A stretch of 18,660 nucleotides of DNA from the NCBI GenBank assembly GCA_964568735.1, contig CAZMRF010000077.1, positions 1 through 18,660 of the forward strand, in the 5' to 3' direction. Below, one piece after another: positions 7,616 to 14,081 of this stretch (position 1 is the stretch's first letter; each line of letters starts with the position of its first letter). The notes beneath the pieces were generated by a model. The model had not been told where the DNA came from. It did no database searches and saw only the letters and a list, made by a program, of their open reading frames with translations. Origin of the DNA: CAZMRF01 sp964568735. GTDB lineage: Bacteria > Acidobacteriota > Polarisedimenticolia > JACPZX01. Both the position numbers and the translations under genes were made by a program.

Positions 7616-8557
7616 ATGAAGCACGAGAGAAGAAGTTCCGCGACCGTGGGGGCGCTTGCAGTCGCCGCAGTCACGATGCTTGGAGGTTGCACTGCGGCGC
7701 TCGCCGGGGCTTCGGAGAAGGGCCAGACGTTCGAAACCAACGGGGTGTCGATCTACTACGAGGTCATCGGAGGCGGAGCGGGGACGCCGCTCGTCCTGGT
7801 GAACGGCGGCCCCGGCTTCGATCATGGGTACATGCACTGCTCGGACACCTGGGACCGCCTTGCGGCGAACCGGAAGATCGTCTTCTTCGACCAGCGGGGT
7901 AACGGCCGCTCGAGCGATATCAAGGAAGGACAGTCGTGCCTGCTCGCCGATCAGATCGCGGATCTCGACGCGCTCCGGGCCCACCTTGGCCTCGAGAAGA
8001 TGGACCTCCTTGGCCACTCCTGGGGCGGCTACCTCGTCATGGCCTACGCCGCCCGCCATCCCGAGCGGATCCGGCGCCTGATGATCGTCGACTCGGCCGC
8101 ACCGAAGATCCAGGACACCGTCTTCCTCTTCAAGAACATCTATCCCGAGACCGTAACGCGCGAGGAGAACCTGGCCTTCGCCGTCGAGCTGGGCGATGAG
8201 GCGGCGATATCGGCCGATCTTCATGAGTACATGTCGATGCTCTTCTACTCCCCGGCGGCCCGTGACGCGATGCTCGCGCGGTCCGGCGAGCTGATCTACC
8301 ACCAGAGCGTCAACAAGTCGGTCTGGAACGACCTCCAGCGCTTCGACCTCACCCCCGAGCTGTCGAAGTTCCGCTTCCCGACGCTCGTCGTCACCGGCCG
8401 CTACGACTTCAACGTGGCGCCCTCGGTCGCGTGGGAGATCCACCGCGCGATCCCGGGATCCGAGCTCGCCGTCTTCGAGAAGAGCGGGCACCTCCCCTAC
8501 TGCGACGAGAGCGAGGCGTTCGCGACCCGAGTTGAGGAGTTCCTCGTCAAGCGCTGA
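7616..8557 (+). CDS. Lipoprotein alpha/beta hydrolase, prolyl-iminopeptidase-like (S33)
   Basis: This encodes 313 residues. The ATG at 7616 is preceded by CTGGAGG at 5 bases, while longer in-frame starts lack this site. The N-terminus is a lipoprotein signal with lipobox LGGC (C25), so the protein should be lipid-anchored outside the cytoplasm. The alpha/beta hydrolase core shows the S33 oxyanion motif GGPG (64-67), DQRGNGRSS (92-100), nucleophile elbow GHSWGG (133-138, S135), then D264 in TGRYDF and H292 in KSGHLPY as the rest of the triad. This is the layout of proline iminopeptidase and related tricorn-interacting peptidases, which remove N-terminal residues from peptides. Exact substrate is uncertain: esterase or lactonase activity is possible. 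It is the last plus-strand gene before the all-minus-strand region begins. Confidence 0.9.
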   Translation: MKHERRSSATVGALAVAAVTMLGGCTAALAGASEKGQTFETNGVSIYYEVIGGGAGTPLVLVNGGPGFDHGYMHCSDTWDRLAANRKIVFFDQRGNGRSSDIKEGQSCLLADQIADLDALRAHLGLEKMDLLGHSWGGYLVMAYAARHPERIRRLMIVDSAAPKIQDTVFLFKNIYPETVTREENLAFAVELGDEAAISADLHEYMSMLFYSPAARDAMLARSGELIYHQSVNKSVWNDLQRFDLTPELSKFRFPTLVVTGRYDFNVAPSVAWEIHRAIPGSELAVFEKSGHLPYCDESEAFATRVEEFLVKR

Positions 8558-8747
8558 ACGCGGCCGGAGCCGACGTCCGGGCAGCAGAGAGCCACCCTGG
8601 GCGATCGGCGGTGCAACAGATGAGCGAGCAACCGTCGTCCTCACTCCGCGGGGAGTGCCAGCGCCGCCTGGTTCGCCTTGGATCGCACGGAACCTCGGCA
8701 ACGGGGGCCGCTCGTCGGGCGATCTGCCAATAGCAAGGGATGGGATG

Positions 8748-8777
8748 GGTGGAGGCGGCGGGAGTTTGACCCGTGGC
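8748..8777 (-). repeat. Degenerate tmRNA/tRNA-Ala 3'-end copy (copy A, candidate att site)
   Basis: The acceptor half matches the copies at 9550 and 18379 (GTGGAGGCGGCGGGAGT on the plus strand). The T-loop has drifted: on the minus strand GGGTCAAACTCCC replaces GGGTTCGACTCCC, and the terminal CCA reads CCC. It starts immediately after the stop codon of the small protein gene (8778-8780). It marks the left edge of the all-minus-strand region. Confidence 0.65.
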
Positions 8778-8981
8778 TCACCGCCGGTAGGGGTCGCTCC
8801 GGCTGGCGTAGGCTTCCTGCAGCGACCCGAAACGCTGAACGCCAGCCTGGCGGGGAGTGCCTCTTGCGAAGCTCCGATAGACGGCCAGCATCCGGGCTAC
8901 CAGCCGGAGATTCTCAGGGCTGTGCGTGTCTCGCCACGGTCTGGACATCTCCTCGACCGAGCGATAGCGAGTGACCGGCAT
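8778..8981 (-). CDS. Small protein paired with nucleotidyltransferase (putative antitoxin/partner)
   Basis: This encodes 67 residues from the ATG at 8981, which lies one base after the TGA of the upstream nucleotidyltransferase gene, so coupled translation is likely. The sequence opens with TRYRSVEEMSRP and ends with VQRFGSLQEAYASRS, two similar R(Y/F)xS(V/L)(E/Q)E(M/A) blocks. They flank a helical middle (ENLRLVARMLAVYRSFA). From memory, short proteins of this pattern recur next to this kind of nucleotidyltransferase and probably form a complex with it. I cannot say which member would be toxic. It is cytoplasmic with no DNA-binding motif that I can recognise. The stop codon directly abuts repeat copy A. 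Confidence 0.72.
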   Translation of the reverse strand: MPVTRYRSVEEMSRPWRDTHSPENLRLVARMLAVYRSFARGTPRQAGVQRFGSLQEAYASRSDPYRR

Positions 8982-8982
8982 G

Positions 8983-9468
8983 TCATTCCTCCCGGAAGCC
9001 GAATCTCTCGGCCAGGACCTGGGCATCGAAGCGATCGGAGGGACGGAGGGTGTCCTTCTTCATTCGCCAGAGTGTCCTGGGCGTGACCACTCTCACGGGG
9101 ACACCGTCGTAGTCCCTCTCTTCGATCTCGAGGTCCTCGTACCGGAAGGCGGTTCCCACTCGGGTCAGGACATCGAATCCGAATCCGTCGGGCGGGACGT
9201 AGCGGACTGCCGGATAGGCCCCGCACAGATCATCTGCCGATATCTCGTCGATGCTGGGGTCCGGGAAGACCGATCGCAGAGCCCGCTTGAGGCGTTCCAC
9301 GTTGTCCGGGTCGGCTTTGATGAAAAGATCGAGATCAGCCGTCGCGCGAGCCAGCCCGTGCAACCCGAGCGCCACGGCGCCGAAGACGGCGTACTCGACG
9401 CGTTGCTCACCGAGCGCGCGAAAGACCGCTCGCAGCCTTTCCTCGTCCGGGGAATGTGATTCGTTCAT
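8983..9468 (-). CDS. Nucleotidyltransferase of the AbiEii/MNT-like type
   Basis: This encodes 161 residues from the ATG at 9468. The pol-beta-type minimal nucleotidyltransferase signature is present: YAVFGAVALGLHGLARAT (residues 26-43) followed by the metal-binding DLDLFI with D45 and D47, then a third acidic strand in GFGFDVLTRV. The C-terminal part contains VRVVTPRTLWRMKKDT and RFDAQVLAERF, as in AbiEii/DUF6036-like proteins. Such enzymes transfer a nucleotide to a tRNA or a protein and are often one half of toxin-antitoxin or abortive-infection modules. The target is not deducible here. It forms an operon with the downstream 67-residue gene (1-base gap). A TATAAT lies 21 bases ahead of the ATG, implying a very short leader. 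Confidence 0.85.
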   Translation of the reverse strand: MNESHSPDEERLRAVFRALGEQRVEYAVFGAVALGLHGLARATADLDLFIKADPDNVERLKRALRSVFPDPSIDEISADDLCGAYPAVRYVPPDGFGFDVLTRVGTAFRYEDLEIEERDYDGVPVRVVTPRTLWRMKKDTLRPSDRFDAQVLAERFGFREE

Positions 9469-9488
9469 CCAGCGAGCCCTCGGGAGCC

Positions 9489-9494
9489 ATTATA
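9489..9494 (-). promoter_or_regulatory. Candidate -10 element for the nucleotidyltransferase operon
   Basis: The minus strand reads TATAAT at 9494-9489, giving an expected transcription start near 9482 and a leader of about 14 bases before the ATG at 9468. No convincing -35 hexamer is seen 16-18 bases upstream. The promoter sits between repeat copy B and the gene, so the cassette would carry its own promoter. Confidence 0.45.
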
Positions 9495-9549
9495 AGCCCT
9501 CTGGCCACGTTGGATTGCTGAGAGGATCGGCAGCCGGTCACAGAGCCGA

Positions 9550-9577
9550 CTGGTGGAGGCGGCGGGAGTCGAACCCG
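9550..9577 (-). repeat. tmRNA/tRNA-Ala 3'-end copy (copy B, candidate att site)
   Basis: These 28 bases are identical to 18379-18406. On the minus strand they read as the T-arm (CGGG TTCGACT CCCG), the acceptor 3' strand CGCCTCC, discriminator A and CCA. Homology stops at the 5' base of the T-stem, so the full 5-bp stem cannot form here. No 5' acceptor strand exists nearby, so this is a fragment and not a gene. Read on the plus strand it gives the WRRRESNP/VEAAGVEPA-type peptides that recur in databases as spurious proteins. Confidence 0.8.
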
Positions 9578-9762
9578 GCGACGCCCCGAAATCGGAAATG
9601 TTGAACCCCGGACCGCATGAGCCTCATCCCGGCCAGACCGATGCACAACTCGGACAGGGGCAAGAGATTTCCGGCGGGACATCGGTCGAAAGCAGGACGG
9701 AGTCGAGCGCCGCAAAACCCAAGCGCGGCTGATTCGGTCCACGGGGCGCTCCAGGGCGCGCC

Positions 9763-12700
9763 CTACCGCTTCGACCCCGCCCCGCAGATCGGATTCTGTC
9801 CGGCGACCAGGTAATAGACGATCGGGTCCGGCGGCATCGGCGCCGTCAGCCCCGTCGATCCGCTCGAGGCCGCTCCCGTTACGTTCGTGAAGGAACCGTT
9901 CTTCGCGGTGTCCTGGAAGACGACGTAGTCGCCCGCCCCCGCGACGTCGGTCCAGGTGAAGCGAAGCGACGCGGGGGCGGGGGAGTTCGGGACCGTGACA
10001 ACCCGAAGCGTCGGCCCCACCGCCTCCGGAGGCGCCACGATCGTCACTAGCTGGGCGTCCGATTCGTCCATCGCCCCGCCGGGGCAGGAGATGGCGACCG
10101 AATAGTCGTACACGCCGGCCGCCTCCGTCGCCGGGATCGTGTACGTCGGGTCGTTCGCGCCGCCGAGGGACTGGCCGTCCCGCCTCCACTCGTACCCCGA
10201 CGGGACTCCCGAGTCGCCGCAGGCCGAGCCGATGGCGTCGACCATGCCGGTGCCCCCCTCGCAGTACGTGTCCGGCTGTGCGAATGCTACCGCCGCCGCC
10301 GCGACCGACGGGGCTCCCACGGCGTTGCATCCCACGAGCTGCACGTCATCCACCATCCAGCCGAGCGAGAGGTTGACTGCGGAGTCCACGGTGTCGAAGT
10401 AGAACCTCAGATCGGCCGTGCTCCCGGCCGATCCGAACAGGTTCGTCGCGCCTGCGTAGGTCCACTGGCCGGTCGTGTCCGTGATCTGCTGGACGTCCGT
10501 GAAGGGGCCTCCCGTGCCGCTCGTGGAGAGCTGGACCTTCGATGAATCATAGAAGGTGCCCCCCTCCGTCGCGCGGCGGGACCAGTACGCGAGGCGCGCG
10601 TCGGCGGGGAAGGCCGGGACGGTGGGCATGTTCAGAGCGCCGGAGTTGGTGACGCCGGTGTCGTAACTGCAGGTGGACTCCTGCCCGTAGTACCAGCTCC
10701 TGCTCCCCGCGTGCTGGTCAGGCTCGCAGGCGCCTGCAGACTGGTGCCACAGCCCCATCGTGGTCCAGAGGGCCGTGTCGCTCTCGGCGTGAGTTTCAAT
10801 GAGTGGAGTCGTAGGGACGAACCGCACGGCTACCGAAGCCGCGATGTTGTTAAGCGCGAAGCAGGAATAATCCGTACCCTGGGCGCCCTTGCGATTCTCC
10901 ACGCCCGCGACGGCCGCGGCCCCGAGGTCGAAGGCCGCGTTCCCGAAAATCGCGTCCGCGTACTGCGTCAGGACTTGCCCCGATGACTCGAAGAGCGTCA
11001 CCTCGAACGTCGCCGCTCCGGTCGCCGGATAGTGAGGCACGTCCTTCCATTCGATCGTGAAGCGGCGGTTCGGGGCGGTCCCCTGGAGGAGCGTGAAGAC
11101 GCCGCTGCCGGCGCCGCCGGCTGAGGGGTTCAGATCGTCCCAGAAGGGGGCGATCAGGAGGTTCGAGGGGTTGCGGGCGGGCAGGCAGATCGGGTTGGCC
11201 GAGGCGAGGTCGCTGATCGGGGCGAAGGAGATCAACCCGTTGCTCGACACGGACGCTGTCGAGTACTCCTCGCCGTAGAATGGGAACGGGAAGCCGATCG
11301 GGATGGACGTCGAGCAGTCGTCGCAGGCGAGGGCCGTGAGCTTCGTGCCCGCCGAAGCGTCGATAAAGGCGAACGTGTCGGAGCGGGCGTAGTGCGTGTC
11401 CGTCGGCTTGCCGTGCCAGAGATAGACCTCCCCGGCGTTGGGGCGCGTGTTCCCCGTTGAAGAGCCCGAGAGCGCTCCCAGTATGAGGTCGTCGAAACCG
11501 TCGCCGTTCACGTCTCCGCTCGCGACGGAGCTGCCCAGGTCGTCACCACCATCCGCTCCCCAGAACCGGGCCACGCCGGAAGGAGGGGCCAAGAGGTCCG
11601 TGTCCGTCCAGGGCGTGGACTTCCCGTAGATGAGATAGACCTCCCCGGCGTCGGGGCGAGAGTTCCCCGTCGAGTCGCCAGCGTACGCGCCGAGGATCAG
11701 GTCGTCGAACCCGTCGCCGTTCACGTCGCCGCTCGCGACGGAGCTGCCCAGGTTGTCACCACCATCCGCGCCCCAGAACCGAGCCACGCCGGAGGGAGGG
11801 GTGAACAGATCCGTGTCGACCCACTGGCTGGACTTCCCGTAGATGAGATAGACCTCCCCGGCGTCGCTGCGGGAGTTTCCCGTCGAGTCGCCAGTGTACG
11901 CGCCGAGGATCAGGTCGTCGAAGCCGTCGCCGTTCACGTCGCCGCTTGCGACGGAGGCTCCCAGGATGTCACTCACATCCGCTCCCCAGAACCGCGCCAC
12001 GCCGGCAGGGGGAGTCAGAAGGTCCGTGTCGGTCCACTGGCCGGATTTCCCGTAGACGAGATAGACCTCCCCGGCCTCGAAGCGAGAGTTCCCCGTCGAG
12101 TCGCCGAAAACCGTGCCGAGGATCAGTTCATCGAAGCCATCGCCGTTCACGTCGCCGCTCGCGACGGAGAAGCCGAGACTGTCACCCACGTCCGCCCCCC
12201 AGAACCGGGTCACGCCGGAAGGAGGGGTCAGGAGATCCGCATCCCCCCACGACGTGGAATTCCCGTAGATGAGGTAGACCTCCCCGGCCTGGCCGCGCGT
12301 GTTCCCCGTCGAGTCGCCGCCGTGCGCTACCAGGATCAGGTCGTCGAATCCGTCGCCGTTCACGTCGCCGCTCGCGACGGAGTAGCCCAGCAGGTCACCC
12401 GAATCCGCTCCCCAGAACCGCGCCACGCCGGCAGGAGGAGTCAAGAGGTCCGTGTCCGTCCAGGGGGTGGACGTTCCGTAGATGAGATAGACCTCCCCGG
12501 CGCTGATGCGCGTGTTCCCCGTCGATTCGCTGAAAGGCGCTGCCAGGATCAGGTCGTCGAACCCGTCGCCGTTCACGTCGCCGCTCGCGACGGAGAAGCC
12601 CAGCTTGTCGGACCCACCCACTCCCCAGAACCGCGCCACGCCGGCAGGAGGAGTCAGAAGGTCCGTGTCGGTCCACTGATTGGACTTTCCGTAGATGAGA

Positions 12701-13965
12701 TAGACCTCTCCAGCGTCAGGGCGCGTGTTCCCCGTGGAGTTGCCGTAGGGCGCTCCCAGGATCAGGTCGGCGCGCCCGTCGCCGTTGATGTCTCCCCAGG
12801 CCACCGCGGAGCCAAGCTGATCGGACGCATCCGTCCCCCAGAAGGTCGCTTCCTGCTCGTTGAATCGCCGGATCGAATCGTTGAGCATGTCGTAGTCAAT
12901 CCTCTGGCCGACCTTGAGCGAGAAGTCGAGGTCGAAGAGCTGCCCTGTCCCCGTCGTCACCTCCACACGGAAGGGGAGGACCGCACCGCAGGCCAGCGTG
13001 CTCGCGACCTGCACCTGGAAGTGGGGCGCGTTGGTCAGGGCCGGAGCTCCCCGCGCGGCGAGGTCCGGCCACGAGGCGGTCTTGTCGAGGAGCGTGACGT
13101 CGGGGTTCGTGCCGAGGTAGGCGAGCGTCCCGAAGACAGACGTCGCCAGCGCGTTGCCATCGTTGTAGAGCTTCACCCTGAGGTTGACCGTCTCGCCGGG
13201 CTCGAGGCTGCCGTCCGCATTGCCGGCCGTCTCCTGCACCTCGACACCGACGAAGAGGAGCCTGGGCGCCGAGGAGGCCGCACTGATCGACATCTCCTCG
13301 CCGGGAGAATCGGGGGATGAAGTGAGATCGGCCGAGGCCGCAGCGACTCCGCCCGATCCCTTGCTTGTTTTTCCCTCCGGCGCCGGGACCAGGCGGTAGA
13401 GCGGGGTCCCGGCCTGCCGGACGGGCCCATTTCTCCCGGCGGGGACGACGATCGAAACCGCCTGGTCCTCGAACGGTTCGGACGAGCCCTCGAGACGGAC
13501 CGCGAGCACGTACCCTTCCCCCGGCGGGGCCGTGAGGGGCTCGACCATTCCGAGAAGTGCCGAGTAGTTTCCTTCGCGCACCTCGACCTGCCGCCTCTCC
13601 GACCAGATCAGCGCCCCCTCATCCTCCCCTCGGTAGAGCTCGAAGACGACGTCGCGGAGCCCGGAGGAGGGGGTCCCATCCGGCTCGAGCAGGGAGCCCG
13701 CGAACTTCAGGAGATAGCCTCGAGAGGTCCATGGGGACGGGCGGTCTCCGGGAGATTCAGGGGAGCCCGCGGCGGCCCCGCGAGCGAGGATCGCAAGGAC
13801 GAAGAAAAGGAGGGTGACGGTTCGGTAGCGGTGCGCGGTGCGGGGTATGGGAACCTTTCCCCATCCCAGGGGGGGGCGTGCGGTGGCAGGCTTGAAGTGA
13901 GCGCTTTCCCGAGCCGGAGGCGGCCCGGCTGCAAGCTGGGTGACACTCCAGGTGAGTCGTTTCAT
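9763..13965 (-). CDS. Giant secreted FG-GAP beta-propeller multidomain protein
   Basis: This encodes 1400 residues. The ATG at 13965 has a GGTGGAGGG ribosome-binding site six bases away. A long basic N-terminus precedes a hydrophobic signal core (about 49-63), with a likely cut after GAAA (66). Domains in order are: a secreted-protein module (FAGSLLEPDGTP...FELYRG...LIWSE...GNYSALLG, about 78-180); a CARDB-like beta domain (about 230-355); seven FG-GAP repeats of exactly 71 residues (373 to about 869), nearly all with the calcium loop GDVNGDGFDDLILGA; a nidogen/VSSNG-type beta domain (about 870-1060); a MAM/immune-inhibitor-A-like domain (about 1065-1220); then Ig-like and FnIII-like domains. 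Seven repeats fit one closed seven-bladed, calcium-binding propeller as in integrin alpha. It is probably a surface adhesin, ligand-binder or substrate of the neighbouring protease; no enzymatic motif is seen. It ends in CGAGSKR without a sorting signal. Confidence 0.88.
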   Translation of the reverse strand: MKRLTWSVTQLAAGPPPARESAHFKPATARPPLGWGKVPIPRTAHRYRTVTLLFFVLAILARGAAAGSPESPGDRPSPWTSRGYLLKFAGSLLEPDGTPSSGLRDVVFELYRGEDEGALIWSERRQVEVREGNYSALLGMVEPLTAPPGEGYVLAVRLEGSSEPFEDQAVSIVVPAGRNGPVRQAGTPLYRLVPAPEGKTSKGSGGVAAASADLTSSPDSPGEEMSISAASSAPRLLFVGVEVQETAGNADGSLEPGETVNLRVKLYNDGNALATSVFGTLAYLGTNPDVTLLDKTASWPDLAARGAPALTNAPHFQVQVASTLACGAVLPFRVEVTTGTGQLFDLDFSLKVGQRIDYDMLNDSIRRFNEQEATFWGTDASDQLGSAVAWGDINGDGRADLILGAPYGNSTGNTRPDAGEVYLIYGKSNQWTDTDLLTPPAGVARFWGVGGSDKLGFSVASGDVNGDGFDDLILAAPFSESTGNTRISAGEVYLIYGTSTPWTDTDLLTPPAGVARFWGADSGDLLGYSVASGDVNGDGFDDLILVAHGGDSTGNTRGQAGEVYLIYGNSTSWGDADLLTPPSGVTRFWGADVGDSLGFSVASGDVNGDGFDELILGTVFGDSTGNSRFEAGEVYLVYGKSGQWTDTDLLTPPAGVARFWGADVSDILGASVASGDVNGDGFDDLILGAYTGDSTGNSRSDAGEVYLIYGKSSQWVDTDLFTPPSGVARFWGADGGDNLGSSVASGDVNGDGFDDLILGAYAGDSTGNSRPDAGEVYLIYGKSTPWTDTDLLAPPSGVARFWGADGGDDLGSSVASGDVNGDGFDDLILGALSGSSTGNTRPNAGEVYLWHGKPTDTHYARSDTFAFIDASAGTKLTALACDDCSTSIPIGFPFPFYGEEYSTASVSSNGLISFAPISDLASANPICLPARNPSNLLIAPFWDDLNPSAGGAGSGVFTLLQGTAPNRRFTIEWKDVPHYPATGAATFEVTLFESSGQVLTQYADAIFGNAAFDLGAAAVAGVENRKGAQGTDYSCFALNNIAASVAVRFVPTTPLIETHAESDTALWTTMGLWHQSAGACEPDQHAGSRSWYYGQESTCSYDTGVTNSGALNMPTVPAFPADARLAYWSRRATEGGTFYDSSKVQLSTSGTGGPFTDVQQITDTTGQWTYAGATNLFGSAGSTADLRFYFDTVDSAVNLSLGWMVDDVQLVGCNAVGAPSVAAAAVAFAQPDTYCEGGTGMVDAIGSACGDSGVPSGYEWRRDGQSLGGANDPTYTIPATEAAGVYDYSVAISCPGGAMDESDAQLVTIVAPPEAVGPTLRVVTVPNSPAPASLRFTWTDVAGAGDYVVFQDTAKNGSFTNVTGAASSGSTGLTAPMPPDPIVYYLVAGQNPICGAGSKR
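11359..12849 (-). repeat. Seven tandem 213-bp FG-GAP coding repeats
   Basis: The same landmark, the codons for GDGFDDLI, recurs at 11488, 11701, 11914, 12127, 12340, 12553 and 12766, each exactly 213 bases apart. Neighbouring units are highly similar at the DNA level. The first unit (coded at the right end) and the last (left end, where GEVYLWHGKPTDT replaces the usual tail) are the most diverged, as expected of an array homogenised in its interior. Confidence 0.92.
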
Positions 13966-14081
13966 GTCCGCCCTCCACCGTCAGGGATATCGAGCATCTG
14001 CCTGATCACAACGACGGGATGGAGGCGACCCCCTCACCGGGGAAGCGAGAAAAATGGGCTGGAGGGTGATTCCGAGGCGGG

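Larger units (their letters stand above)
8748..9577 (-). mobile_element. Candidate cassette bounded by tmRNA-end copies A and B
   Basis: A segment of about 0.8 kb contains exactly one operon, the nucleotidyltransferase and its small partner, and is flanked by two same-orientation copies of a tmRNA/tRNA 3' end. This is the arrangement left by integration at the 3' end of a tRNA-type gene. No recombinase is encoded, so it would need one supplied in trans. Its mobility is inferred from structure only. Confidence 0.4.

Noticed and set aside
9251..9604. Plus-strand open frame ending in WWRRRESNP
   Set aside because: The ending is the antisense translation of repeat copy B, and the rest is antisense to the nucleotidyltransferase.
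9720..9765. Intrinsic terminator after the FG-GAP gene
   Set aside because: The GC-rich GGGCGCGCCC palindrome offers only short, overlapping stems and no T-run, so I cannot support a terminator.
11359..12849. CRISPR array
   Set aside because: The repeats are 213 bp, contiguous, coding and without spacers.
12322..13320. A 332-residue plus-strand open frame with repeated VAVHVAARDG
   Set aside because: It is the antisense reading of the FG-GAP repeats; its repetitiveness is inherited from the real gene.
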